A stretch of 64,000 nucleotides of DNA from an uncultured SAR86 cluster bacterium (GCA_905181645.1 CAJIYN010000001.1:310001-374000); one strand, 5' to 3'; shown: positions 1 through 9,583, numbered from the stretch's first letter. The notes: generated by a model from the letters alone, not told the origin. Made by a program: numbers and translations.

Positions 1-2546
1 CAATCTTAGGAATGAAAATCCTAACTCTCATTACTTAGCAATTTTTGATGCTAAGGGAAAAAACTTTAGACATTCTATTTATAAAGATTACAAACCATAG
101 AGAAGCAATGCCTGATGGCTTGCGTGATGCACTTCCATATATTGATGCATTACTTGATGCATACAATATTCCTAAGTTATTTGTAGATGGTTATGAGGCA
201 GATGATGTAATTGGTACATTAGCAAAAAAAGCCGAAAAAAAAGGCTTTCAAACTTATATGATGACTTCCGATAAGGATTTTGCTGCAGCTAGTTGAAGAT
301 CCTTTTACTACATTAATGAATACTATGACTCACAAAACCTTTAATGAGACTATGGTATTTGAAAAATTTGGTGTTAAGCCAAATCAAATAAGAGATATGC
401 TAGCTTTGGTTGGAGATACTTCAGATAATATACCCGGGGTCCCAAAAGTTGGTCAGAAGACAGCAGCAAAATGGCTTAATGAATTTGGAGGTACCAGACT
501 ATTAAGGCTAATGCTGAGCTTGTAAGTATCTCTACAATAGCAAAATATACCCCCTAATCTCGATAGGAATATTGAGCTTGTATCTTTAAAGAGTGATCTA
601 GATCTAAAAACAGATTTTGAAGGTTTATTAGTTTTAAATAATGCTATGAAGCTTTAGCTGAACTATCGTAAGATTTTATATAAATATTTGGAGAAGGTGG
701 AGTTAAAAAAACTGCTGAAGAAGTCGCAGTTGTTAATAGTAAGTATGAAACTATAGATAAATTAGAAGATTTAGAAAAATGGGCTAAGCAACTAGACAAA
801 TGCATTGCTTTCGCCATTGATACTGAAACCTCGTCTTTAGATACTATTACCGCAGATTTACTTGGAATTTCATTGTCTGTTGAAGAAGGCAAAGGTTGTT
901 ATATACCTATTGGCCACGATTATGAGGGCGCTCCAAAGCAACTACCTTTAGATAAAGTAGTAAGTATTTTAGGAGCCTCAATAGAATCAAATCAGAGAAA
1001 AGCTATAGGCCAAAACTTAAAATTTGATATACCTATTTTAGCTAGGCATGGAATTAAGCTTTCTGCTTTTTTAGCAGATACTATGTTGATGTCTTATGTT
1101 TTAAATAGCACAGGAACAAGACATAGCATGGATAGGATGGCAGAGCATTATCTTCAGCTATCAACAATCAAATATACAGATGTAACAGGCACAGCCTCAA
1201 AACAAATTAATTTTTCTAAAGTAGATATCGCAACTGCTACTAATTATGCAGCAGAAGATGCCGACATCACATTAAGGCTTTATAAGCATCTAGAAAATTT
1301 ACTCAAAGGGCAAAATAGCCAATTAAACTTATTAGAAGCAATTGAGTATCCCCTTGTCCTCGCTTTAGTAACAACAGAGACAAATGGCGCAAAAATAGAT
1401 AAGGACAAGCTGGCCGCGCATTCAAAAGAGCTTGGAGAAAAAATAGAGATTTTAACCAAAGAAGCCTATAAGCTTGGCGGGCAAGAATTTAATTTAGATT
1501 CACCCAAACAGCTCTTAGAGATTCTTTATGAGAAACAAGGGTTGCCAGTTTTACAAAAAACACCCAAAGGACAACCTTCAACGAATGAAGCAACTCTGCA
1601 AAGACTAGCTGAAGAATATGATCTGCCAAAAGTTATTTTAGAATACAGAACACTGGCAAAACTCAAGTCGACTTATACCGATAGTCTTATAGCGATGGAA
1701 AATCCAGTGACTAAGAGAATTCATACTTCTTATCATCAAGCAGTTACTTCTACTGGAAGACTTTCTTCAACAGAGCCAAACTTACAAAACATACCCATTA
1801 AAACGGCAGAAGGTAGAAGAATTAGAGAAGCATTTGTTCCTGAAAAAGGTAATGTGCTTATTTCAGCTGACTATTCTCAGATTGAATTAAGAATAATGGC
1901 GCATTTATCAGGTGATAAAAATTTAACTAATGCCTTTAATAATAATCTAGATGTTCACTCAGCAACTGCAGCAGAAATTTTTAGAGTTGATATTAAAGAT
2001 GTCGATTCTAATCAAAGAAGGAGTGCAAAGGCAATAAACTTTGGACTCATGTATGGCATGTCTGCTTTCGGTCTTACAAAGCAGCTTGATATTACAAGAG
2101 CAGAAGCACAATCTTATCTAGATACCTACTTTGAACGTTATACCGGAGTTAGAGACTATATGGATAATGTCAGAGCAGAGGCTAAAAAAGATCTTTATGT
2201 TGAGACCATTATGGGCAGAAGACTTTATGTTAATGAAATTAATGCAGCAAATGGCCTTAGAAGGCAGGCAGCAGAAAGGGCGGCTATTAATGCGCCCCTT
2301 CAAGGTTCCGCAGCAGATATTATTAAAAAGGCTATGCTTGATGTTGATACCTGGATAGCAAATGAAGCCCCAGATACCACTAAAATGATTATGCAGGTTC
2401 ATGACGAATTAATACTTGAAGCCAAGAAATCAGAATCAGAAGAAGTTCTTAGTAAAGTAAAAGAAATTATGGAAGCTGCAGTTGATCTAGATATTCCTTT
2501 AATCGTCGAAGCATCTATCGGCTCAAACTGGAACGAAGCTCACTAA
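1..2546 (+). CDS. polA: DNA polymerase I (5' end outside window, frameshifted)
   Basis: Repair and Okazaki-fragment polymerase with 5'-3' exonuclease, 3'-5' exonuclease and polymerase domains. The 5'-3' exonuclease part (to about 520) is cut by frame changes near 99, 288 and 500, and about 540-690 reads poorly. From 699 to the stop the frame is open. The proofreading sites are intact (DTETSSLD, NLKFD, and a Tyr-x3-Asp in YAAEDAD), as are polymerase motif A (DYSQIELR, about 1869), motif B (KAINFGLMYG) and motif C (QVHDEL). E. coli Pol I has lost some proofreading-independent features other families keep, but here both nuclease domains are clearly present. The frame breaks most likely are sequence errors, since homology resumes immediately in the new frame each time. 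Neighbouring engB, cytochrome c4 and dsbA are the usual gammaproteobacterial company. Confidence 0.95.
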
Positions 2547-2619
2547 GAAACTATTTATAGGTATGTGTATAATATTTACATATAAATAATTCTATAAATA
2601 TCCAATTAACAAAGTAATA

Positions 2620-3718
2620 ATAAATTTCAAGAACTGCCTATTGATATTCCTTTTGTATTCTTTAACTGCTAACTCAAACCAAGACCTATCCCCATCATTA
2701 AATACTAAGCTATTAGAAATATATTCTAATTTGTTGCTAGATCTGGAGGCTTGTATAAATGACGAAGGTCTCGAAGACAAAGATAGACTTAAAACTGCAT
2801 GTAATGCGGACAATCTTCATCCATTTCAAAATATCTTATTCCAAACTCAGTATAAGCATATATCTTTTTATTTAGATGGATTTGAATATCCTGAGCCGGC
2901 AATAACGGTTAAACAACACAATTATCCAACATCAATGCACGCTAAAAGCCGAAATGGGGTTGTTGTAATAGTTTTTTCAATAGATAAAGAAGGCAAGACA
3001 TTCAACCATAAAGTCTTTAGCTCAACTTTTACTTATACAAAAAGAGAGCGTGGAAGTGAATGTCAAGATGAGTTTTGCCAAGAGGCTCTGAGAGCTGCAT
3101 TAGCACTACGATATAAGCCGGCAACATACCTCGGAAGTCCAATTGTTTTAGATGGAATTAAAGTTATATATAGATTTGTTTTAGATGAAAATAAAGTATT
3201 TACTTCAAGAGGGGGAGCTGTTGAATTAAATAAGGTCAATAAGCTTATAGATAAAGGCAAGTTACAGAAAGCTAAAGAGAAGAGCTTAGAAAAAATAGAC
3301 GATTATCATTATATGAATCTTCAGCTAGCTAAGATATTTTTTCTAGAAAAAGATTATCTACAAGCTCAAAAGTATGCATATGATTTCTTATATGACAACT
3401 GGAGTTTTATTGAGGGAGGGCAGAATAAGTTTCGGCTTCTTGGGCTTTCAATACTTACCGAGAGTTGCTTCAAACAGAATAAATATAAAGAAATTATAGA
3501 CAACTTTAATTAATTCAAGATTTTAATTAACCTTCAAATATAAAAATGATCTTGCTCAGGTAAATATGTTTCTTGGGCTTTCTTATTTATTTGAGGGAGA
3601 TCTAATCAAAGGCATAGAGCACTTATTGATAGCTAAAAGAATTACTGAAAATATTAAAGTTATTGAGATAGCGAATACCCCGTCGACGCCATACCCCTAT
3701 TTAGTAGGAAAGAAGTAG
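2620..3718 (+). CDS. Secreted protein with TonB-C-terminal-like and TPR-like regions (frameshifted)
   Basis: Not assigned to a named family. The start is unclear. A TTG at 2641 gives a short hydrophobic N-terminus. Reading from an ATA at 2620 gives a proper signal peptide (INFKNCLLIFLLYSLTANS), which suggests the native start lies there. Residues about 100-190 resemble a TonB C-terminal domain: a VVVIVFSIDKEGK strand, then ALRAALALRYKPA, then an IKVIYRFVL strand. The remainder is helical and TPR-like (YLQAQKYAYDFLYDN). The frame stops at 3513, but the protein continues one frame over (FLGLSYLFEGDLIKGIEHLL) to a TAG at 3716-3718. The gene overlaps the end of convergent engB by 18 bp. It is probably a periplasmic protein; no specific role is claimed. 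Confidence 0.6.
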
Positions 3719-4276
3719 CTTACTTAGCTTTATAAAACCAACAATATCCTTAGAAGATACAGCGTAAGTATCCATTCCACCCAAGTCCTTTGATACCTTA
3801 GCTACTGTTTGAGCTACTTTATTTTTTGATAATTTATCGCTCTTGGTTAGAACTGGTATGCAATCAACTTCTGAGTCTTTGCATAAGCCTATAAGCTCAA
3901 GATCAGTATCTTTTAAAGGATGACGAATATCCATAAAGACTAGAACAGCTTTGAATGATTGTCTTTCTTCAAAGTATTGACCAAGAAGAGGTCCCCAGTC
4001 TTTTCTTCTTGAATATCCAGATTTTGCATAACCATAGCCAGGCAAATCAACAAACTTTAAAGTTTCATTTACTCTAAAGTAATTTATTTCAGTAGTTCTT
4101 CCAGGAGTCTTACTTATTCGAGCTAATTTTCTATTCTCAGTTAAAGCATTCAGCGCACTAGATTTCCCAGCATTAGATCTGCCAGCTAAAAGTATTTCAA
4201 CACCAGTATCCTCAGGTAGGTTTTTATACTGAGTAGCACCCATCATGAATTCAGTATTTTTAAAAAGGTTTTGCAT
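3701..4276 (-). CDS. engB: Ribosome biogenesis GTPase EngB/YihA
   Basis: Small TRAFAC GTPase needed for assembly of the large ribosomal subunit and cell division. The protein is 191 aa, normal for the family. The G1 motif GRSNAGKS is at residues 32-39 (family usually GRSNVGKS). The switch I threonines (RTTEINYF), G3 (DLPGYGYAK), G4 (TKSD) and a G5-like SS are all present. The frame is intact from ATG to stop, one of the minority of undamaged genes here. It is divergent from the cytochrome c4 gene and convergent with the TonB_C-like gene, which it overlaps by 18 bp. Confidence 0.95.
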   Translation of the reverse strand: MQNLFKNTEFMMGATQYKNLPEDTGVEILLAGRSNAGKSSALNALTENRKLARISKTPGRTTEINYFRVNETLKFVDLPGYGYAKSGYSRRKDWGPLLGQYFEERQSFKAVLVFMDIRHPLKDTDLELIGLCKDSEVDCIPVLTKSDKLSKNKVAQTVAKVSKDLGGMDTYAVSSKDIVGFIKLSKLLLSY

Positions 4277-4337
4277 TTAATCGTTTATCTAAGTGTCAGC
4301 TATGTTTATAATACCCACTCTAAGGAATCTCAAACAA

Positions 4338-4988
4338 ATGTCTATAAGAATATTATTTGCGACGGTATTTATTTTTAGCATAAGTACCATGGCAGCTGAA
4401 AAAAAGATGCCCAATGTCTTTGAAGACGGTGATGCATTAAAGGGCGCTAACATGGTTGCAGCTTGCGCTGCATGTCATGGAACTGATGGAAATAGCATTA
4501 GCCCTGCATGGCCTACACTGGCTGGACAGAATCAAAAATATTTACTTGATCAATTAAATTATTTTAAGAATGGTGAGCGTGAAAATGCTCTTATGAGCTC
4601 GGTTGTTCCACTTTTAAACGCTTATTCAGATCAAGATTTACTCAATATTGCAGCTTATTATTCATCGCAAACAAAGACTAATGGTCAAGCAGAAGATGAT
4701 GAAGAGCTTTTAGCTCTTGGAGAAGCATTATATAGAAGCGGCAATATGAAAAAAGCTATTCCAGCATGTACAGCATGTCATTCAGTTAATGGTGCTGGCA
4801 ATGCTTTAGCAGGATTCCCATCGGTTGCTGGACAACAAAAAGCTTACCTAGTCTCAACATTAAAAGCATATAGGACTAAGGAAAGAAATGCTGGTGACTA
4901 CGCCCTGGTAATGCAGGCAATTTCTAAAAATTTAAGTGACGATGAAATGGACGCTTTAGCAAACTATATGCACGGACTATATGAATAA
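4338..4988 (+). CDS. Cytochrome c4-type diheme cytochrome
   Basis: Periplasmic diheme electron carrier of the c4 family, feeding terminal oxidases. The ATG at 4338 is preferred because AAGGA lies just upstream and the protein then begins with a clean signal peptide (MSIRILFATVFIFSISTMA). An ATG at 4293 would add 15 residues before it. There are two tandem cytochrome domains with heme motifs CAACH (residues 43-47) and CTACH (143-147), about 216 aa in total. The C-terminal domain ends MHGLYE. The stop overlaps the dsbA start in ATGAATAA, so the two genes are translationally coupled. This engB/cc4/dsbA arrangement is typical of gammaproteobacteria. Confidence 0.92.
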   Translation: MSIRILFATVFIFSISTMAAEKKMPNVFEDGDALKGANMVAACAACHGTDGNSISPAWPTLAGQNQKYLLDQLNYFKNGERENALMSSVVPLLNAYSDQDLLNIAAYYSSQTKTNGQAEDDEELLALGEALYRSGNMKKAIPACTACHSVNGAGNALAGFPSVAGQQKAYLVSTLKAYRTKERNAGDYALVMQAISKNLSDDEMDALANYMHGLYE

Positions 4989-5613
4989 AAATTATAAAAA
5001 CTTATTGTTATGTATCTTTGGATTTACGTTAATAGCTTTTAATGTCAATCTTCAAGCTGAGTACAAACTAGGCAAAGACTTCCAATTAATAGATAACCCT
5101 TTACCAGTTAGACAAGATGGAATGGTCGAGGTATCTGAAATATTTTGGTATGGATGTAATCATTGTTATTCGTTCGAATCTACAATTAATAATTGGGATG
5201 CCAATAAACCAGACTACGTTAAATTTTCTAAAATGCCTGTCACTTGGAGCCAAATCCATCAATTGCATGCATCTTTGTATCATACTATTGAGGCTTTAAA
5301 GCTTGGCAAAGGCGCACATACCGCAGTTTTCACAACTATTCATAAAGAGAATAATTTTCTCGCTAGCCAAAAGTCAGTTGTTAAGTTTTTATCTAAATTA
5401 GGTGTAGAGGAAGAAAAATCAAAACAATATTTGAACTCCTTTGCAGTAAAGCAGAAAGTTAGTAGAGGCATTCAAGTTTCAAAACAATTAAGAATCACAA
5501 GCGTTCCAATGATCATTGTAGATGGAAAGTATATTATTGAATCCAAGCCAAGTAGACAAGAAATGCTAGAAGTTTTGGATTACGTTATCGAACTTCAAAA
5601 AAGTAACTCATAA
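4981..5613 (+). CDS. dsbA: Thiol:disulfide interchange protein DsbA
   Basis: Periplasmic oxidant that introduces disulfides into exported proteins. The protein is 210 aa with an N-terminal signal peptide ending near NVNLQA. The thioredoxin-fold active site is FWYGCNHCYSFE with cysteines 59 and 62. The dipeptide between them is Asn-His, not the Pro-His of classical DsbA. The cis-proline loop SVPMIIVDGKY is present near residue 177. The start overlaps the cytochrome c4 stop by 8 bp. A CNHC site should change the redox potential of the disulfide, but identity is secure from fold motifs and position. The cupredoxin gene follows after 12 bp. Confidence 0.9.
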   Translation: MNKNYKNLLLCIFGFTLIAFNVNLQAEYKLGKDFQLIDNPLPVRQDGMVEVSEIFWYGCNHCYSFESTINNWDANKPDYVKFSKMPVTWSQIHQLHASLYHTIEALKLGKGAHTAVFTTIHKENNFLASQKSVVKFLSKLGVEEEKSKQYLNSFAVKQKVSRGIQVSKQLRITSVPMIIVDGKYIIESKPSRQEMLEVLDYVIELQKSNS

Positions 5614-5625
5614 GCGGAGATATCA

Positions 5626-6180
5626 ATGACATTAGGTACTAAAAAATATACTTACTTACTAGTTTTACCTATTTGTTTTTTATTTATATTTAATGGAAAA
5701 AAATACGAAGACTCTGTCATAGCTAGAATTAGCGTACCAGTTAAAATATGTTTAGAGGGCCAGCCTTGCGGCAAGCCAGCTCCAGCTAACTCAATGGCAT
5801 CTGCAAGCAGCGCAGAAGTTAAAAAAATAGAATTATCTGAAGGTTCTGAACATATTGTAAAAATGTTAAATATGGGTGATGGCGGCGCCATGATTTTTGA
5901 GCCAGCAGTTATTAAAGTCTCAAAAGGTGACACAATTCATTTTAAAGCAACTGATGTTTCGCATAACTCAGAGACTATTCCTGGCATGATTCCTGCTGGA
6001 GCAGATGGTTGGATGGGTGCGCTGAATGAAGATATCTCAATTACCATTGATAGTGAGGGAGTTTATGTTTATCAATGTAATCCTCACGCAATGTTAGCAA
6101 TGGTAGGAGTTATTCAAGTCGGAGAGGCAGTCAATTTAGATGATGTCAAAGCAGCAGCTCAAGATCGCAAATCAACTTGA
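5626..6180 (+). CDS. Membrane-tethered pseudoazurin-like cupredoxin
   Basis: Type 1 copper electron carrier. A hydrophobic segment (residues about 7-24) is followed by a linker with the sequence SVIARISVPVKICLEG, which resembles the leader of membrane-bound cytochrome c5 proteins, and then by a pseudoazurin domain. The copper ligands are all visible: His112 in VSHNSE, then Cys151, His154 and Met159 in YQCNPHAMLAM. That spacing (Cys, +3 His, +8 Met) is that of pseudoazurin. A GGAGA ribosome-binding site precedes the ATG. Standing after cytochrome c4 and dsbA, it probably shuttles electrons in the periplasm. The C-terminus may be slightly shortened by a frame change. Confidence 0.85.
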   Translation: MTLGTKKYTYLLVLPICFLFIFNGKKYEDSVIARISVPVKICLEGQPCGKPAPANSMASASSAEVKKIELSEGSEHIVKMLNMGDGGAMIFEPAVIKVSKGDTIHFKATDVSHNSETIPGMIPAGADGWMGALNEDISITIDSEGVYVYQCNPHAMLAMVGVIQVGEAVNLDDVKAAAQDRKST

Positions 6181-6436
6181 GACGATAAACTATCAAGCAT
6201 CAAATCTTTTTGAGAAATTTCTGAAGTTAACTTATTTAATCTTTCTTCTTTTGACAAAATTTCTGTTGATAATATTTGGATTCAGATACAAATCCAGCAG
6301 AACTAAGAACTTTTTCAATTCCTGGTTTCAATTTCTCTAGAGCATTAATCTCAGGAGCAGCTAATTTAGATTCTATCCCCTTAAGCTCTTTGCCAACTAT
6401 TGAAATTATTGCATCTAAGACTCTATCTTCTTTCAT
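6159..6436 (-). CDS. UbiK/BMFP-like small coiled-coil protein (frameshifted)
   Basis: A 66-codon frame starting MKEDRVLDAIISIVGKELKG runs into a frame break near 6250. In the other frame it continues SKEERLNKLTSEISQKDLML to a stop at 6159. The joined product of about 90 aa has an amphipathic N-terminus, a VSESKYYQQ hinge and a C-terminal coiled coil. That order resembles UbiK (YqiC), the accessory factor of ubiquinone synthesis, whose hinge is V-(S/T)-x-E-x-F-x-x-Q. The assignment rests on this pattern only. The 3' end overlaps the cupredoxin gene by 22 bp, and yigB lies directly upstream. Confidence 0.45.
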
Positions 6437-7131
6437 TTAAGCTATCTCATCTATAATTTCATAATTATACCAGTCTGAAATTTCCTCTGGCTTTAAGTAT
6501 TCTTGTTCCCAATCAACTTTTTCTTTATTAAACCAAATAGCTTTCATTCCAGTATTTATTGCACCAATAACATCATTAATTTGATGATCGCCTATATGTA
6601 AAACTTCATTCGCACTAAAACCACTTAGATCTAAAGCTTTTTGAAAATGCCCCTTATCAGGTTTATTGCTTTGTACATCTACAGAGCTAACTGAAAATTT
6701 AAAGTATTCACCAATATTTAGTCTATTAATATCCGCATTCCCATTTGTTAAAACCCCTAATTCATATCGAGTAGATAGATCTTTCAGCGCATCAATTACC
6801 CCATCATAAAAAATAACCTCATGTCTTTTATCTAAAAAATAATTAAAGGAATCTTCCACCAGCTCATTTAGTTCAGCTTCATCAGAGGCAATAGGAGCAA
6901 GCTTAAATCTAAATATTTCCCTTCTTAATTTTCCCAAATCCCAATATAAGGATGGGTCTTCTTTATTAGTTCTTCTCTTATCCCTAGAAAATCACTCATC
7001 GAGCCCCATTCAATTTCACCAACCTCTTTATGTAGCCATTGTCTTGTATCCCTTTCTGCTTTAATTATTACGGGTGCTATGTCCCAAAATGTATCATCAA
7101 GATCAAATGTTATTAGTTTAATGTTACTCAT
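6437..7131 (-). CDS. yigB: HAD-family phosphatase, YigB-like (frameshifted)
   Basis: Haloacid-dehalogenase phosphatase; E. coli YigB dephosphorylates a riboflavin precursor and FMN. Motif I is LITFDLDDTFWD just after the start, motif II is VLTNGN, a lysine follows in SNKPDKGHF, and motif IV is HIGDHQINDVIGA. The frame changes near 6930, between the two halves, with no loss of homology. It sits directly downstream of xerC, overlapping it by 4 bp, exactly as in the E. coli dapF-yigA-xerC-yigB cluster, which supports the name. Substrate cannot be told from sequence. Confidence 0.85.
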
Positions 7132-8030
7132 TGTTTTCTTGCCTTAGGATGTGCCTCATCATAGATTTTTACCAGGTGTTGGTAGTCTAATTTTGTATAT
7201 ATTTGTGTAGTTGATAAAGAGCTGTGGCCCAGAAGCTCCTGAATAGTTCTCAGATCTCCACCAGATTCAAGTATATGTGTAGCAAAGCTATGCCTCAGCA
7301 TATGAGGATATACAGGCGGTAACCCTTGTTTTAACGCCAATCTTTTGAGTCTTAACTGAATACTTCTTGTAGTTATTCTGCCACCTTTTAAATTTATAAA
7401 AACAGCATCAGATTCAACCTCTATCTTTTCTCTTTCTAAAAGCCACTTACTTATTGCCTCTTTTGCAAAGCGCCCAATTGGAACTAATCTGGTTTTAGAA
7501 CCCTTACCAAATACTGCTATAAATTCCATATCTTCTTCAAAATCTTTTATATCAACACCAGCTGTCTCAGAAACTCTAAGACCAGATGAATACATAAGCT
7601 CAACAATTGCCAGATCACGAATTTCTAGATTATTTGAAGGCTTAAAATTCATTAGCATTTCCACTTCTTCAGGAGATAGAACATTTGGAAGATGCTTGGC
7701 AGCCTTTGGTCCAGAAATTAAATCAAATGGTGATAGTTCTATGAGTTTATTTTTAAGTAAGAACTTAAAAAAGCCTTTAGCTGAAGACAGATGTCTTTGA
7801 ATGCTTTTTGGATTATTGTTTGATGCAAAGAGATTACCTATCCAGCTTGTACATACCGATTCAGTCGCAGCAGAATAAGACTTTATATTGAGGCTCTTTA
7901 AATAGATTAATAATTTTTTAAGGTCTCTTTCGTAAGATGAAACTGTATTTAAAGAGAGATTCCTTACTGAGCCTATATAAAGCAAGTATGCTTCAAGATC
8001 TTTTTTTATAAAAAAACTAGACCTAACCAT
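7128..8030 (-). CDS. xerC: Tyrosine recombinase XerC
   Basis: Resolves chromosome dimers at dif together with XerD. The protein is 300 aa. The N-terminal core-binding SAM-like domain comes first. The catalytic residues follow: Arg in SSGLRVSE, Lys in the beta-hairpin near GKGSKTR, His and Arg in HMLRHSFATH, His in LGHSSLSTTQ and the nucleophile Tyr in QIYTKLD. The frame is intact. It overlaps yigA (8 bp) and yigB (4 bp), so this is housekeeping xerC and not an integrase of a mobile element. Confidence 0.95.
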   Translation of the reverse strand: MVRSSFFIKKDLEAYLLYIGSVRNLSLNTVSSYERDLKKLLIYLKSLNIKSYSAATESVCTSWIGNLFASNNNPKSIQRHLSSAKGFFKFLLKNKLIELSPFDLISGPKAAKHLPNVLSPEEVEMLMNFKPSNNLEIRDLAIVELMYSSGLRVSETAGVDIKDFEEDMEFIAVFGKGSKTRLVPIGRFAKEAISKWLLEREKIEVESDAVFINLKGGRITTRSIQLRLKRLALKQGLPPVYPHMLRHSFATHILESGGDLRTIQELLGHSSLSTTQIYTKLDYQHLVKIYDEAHPKARKQ

Positions 8031-8658
8031 TGGATGTTAAGGAAGACAATCTCTTTTCAAGAACATCCCTGACATACTCAATAAATGTAGTATCTTCATC
8101 ACCAAGATACTTAGCTCTATTATGACTTCCAAGCTGGAGCAGACCAATCTTCTTTCCATGAACTAATACAGCTATCACAGCTGACTGAACCAAAGTATTC
8201 TCGAACAATATAGATAATTTTTCTGAGGAGAAGCTACCACAATGAATTGAGCCTTTATGTAAAGATAGTTCAGTCTGCTCTTCAAGTTTAGATATATCAG
8301 AGTTATCAAAGAATCGTAACGAGCATTCATCAACTCCAAAATTCTTAGTAAATTCTTTTTCAATTTGTTGCGTAATCTCTTCATCATTACTAGCTTCTAA
8401 AATAGATAAAGTTAAATTTTTTGATTTAATAAATAAATCTTCATTTACCTTAGCTTCTCCAACAAACGAGGTTAATAGATCTATTAATGTATTTTGCTCT
8501 TCTCTTAATCTTTTAATCTGTCTTTCAAGCAATGATGCAGCACTTCCAGAGTCGTGCTTGAAATCTAGCTCACTCAGAATAGCCTCTCTTGATGCAAAAA
8601 AATCTGGATTATCTAGTAAGAAAATTTCAACATCTTTAGGGTCTATAGATTCACTCAT
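8023..8658 (-). CDS. yigA: DUF484 family protein (YigA-like)
   Basis: GAF-like domain protein of unknown function, 211 aa. It starts with the family pattern in which an FLLDNPDFF segment is followed by a predicted coiled coil (LLERQIKRLREEQNTLIDLL). The GAF-like half follows, with EECSL-type and GLLQLGSH strands. It overlaps dapF and xerC by 8 bp at both ends. DUF484 genes are almost always found between dapF and xerC in gammaproteobacteria, which supports the call. The frame is intact. Confidence 0.88.
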   Translation of the reverse strand: MSESIDPKDVEIFLLDNPDFFASREAILSELDFKHDSGSAASLLERQIKRLREEQNTLIDLLTSFVGEAKVNEDLFIKSKNLTLSILEASNDEEITQQIEKEFTKNFGVDECSLRFFDNSDISKLEEQTELSLHKGSIHCGSFSSEKLSILFENTLVQSAVIAVLVHGKKIGLLQLGSHNRAKYLGDEDTTFIEYVRDVLEKRLSSLTSNG

Positions 8659-9391
8659 TTATAACTCCATTAAAACTTAATTCAGTAGGGCCTTGCATGA
8701 TTAGTTTATCATTTGCTTTCAAGAAATTCAGGGTTCCACCATCTGAGCAAATATTTAATGCCTGCCCATCTTTAATGCTTAAAAATGCTACAGATGCTGA
8801 AGCAGAGCCGCAAGATAAAGTTCTTCCAACTCCATTTTCATATGTTGAGATATTAATCTCAGACTCATTTTTTTTGTATATTGAAAGATTTATTTGATGA
8901 GGCTTGGCAATAGACTCTATTTTTGTATAAAGCTCATCTATATTAATATCAGAGAGATTATCTGTTTCAATACACAGATGAAGGTTGCCAGTATTTACCA
9001 ATGAAAAGGTGTTTTTTAATAGATGAGTAAAGCTTGTCATTACTAACCTCTATCGGCATTTGAAATGATGCTTGAATATTTTTTCCAGAAGGCTTACAGA
9101 TTACTGTTTTTTTATTTGTTTCAAGAACTAAGGGTCCTTTTGGGGCAAAGCTATGTTTCCAAATATACGAAACAGCGCACCTTATTCCATTAAGGCACAT
9201 ATCAGCCTCTCCGCCATCGGCATTATAAAACTTAATAAAGAAATCTGAATCTTCTTTATTAGGCAGCTTTACTAAAATTAGCTGATCAAATCCTATTCCA
9301 AATTTTCTGTCAGAATTTTTTTTAATAAATACTTTTGAGGGCGTGAAATCTTTCTCAATAGAATTTAAGATAATGAAATCATTGCCAATTC
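8651..9391 (-). CDS. dapF: Diaminopimelate epimerase, 5' end lost, frameshifted
   Basis: Converts LL- to meso-diaminopimelate for lysine and peptidoglycan. The sequence can be followed from GNDFIIL (about 9391) through [13 protein letters not shown] and [16 protein letters not shown] to TLSCGSAS near the C-terminus. Frame changes lie near 9200 and 9040. Both catalytic cysteines are present, but their surroundings differ from the usual CGNG and CGTG (here CLNG and CGSA). The initiator methionine and the HGxG lead-in are absent. Instead, the sequence upstream is the start of a Nudix-hydrolase zinc ribbon. Position next to yigA-xerC supports the name. Confidence 0.8.
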
Positions 9392-9478
9392 ACATTCGTC
9401 ACAGACATAACGCTGACGATTGTCACCTTCGGGCACAATAAAGCTCACTAGAGCACGACAATGGCTACAATATTTCAT
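9365..9478 (-). pseudogene. Truncated Nudix hydrolase: N-terminal zinc ribbon only
   Basis: An ATG at 9478 opens a 37-residue frame whose first 30 residues match the N-terminal zinc ribbon of NudC-like Nudix hydrolases. Cys4 and Cys7 form the first knuckle, then [15 protein letters not shown] carries Cys26 and Cys29. A full enzyme would continue with a CGTIHYQNP-type segment and the Nudix box. Here the reading runs straight into dapF at about 9392 and stops. Neither gene is complete at the join, so this is a chimeric junction, not a normal intergenic region. Confidence 0.65.
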
Positions 9479-9508
9479 GATATGTTTTGCACCTCTCACT
9501 TAACTGAT

Positions 9509-9530
9509 GTGTTTATTGTAAGATAAACAC
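9509..9530. repeat. 8-bp inverted repeat, possible terminator stem
   Basis: GTGTTTAT (9509-9516) and ATAAACAC (9523-9530) form a perfect 8-bp stem with a 6-nt loop, 54 bp beyond the ahcY stop. There is no T run on the ahcY-sense strand, so termination is only one possible role; an operator is another. Confidence 0.4.
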
Positions 9531-9583
9531 TCTTCACTAGAAACTTATTATGGTTAATAAACTCTATAATTGTATAAGAACTT

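Noticed and set aside
7128-8030. Tyrosine recombinase as a sign of an integrated element
   Set aside because: It is housekeeping xerC in the conserved dapF-yigA-xerC-yigB order, with no attachment repeats or phage genes around.
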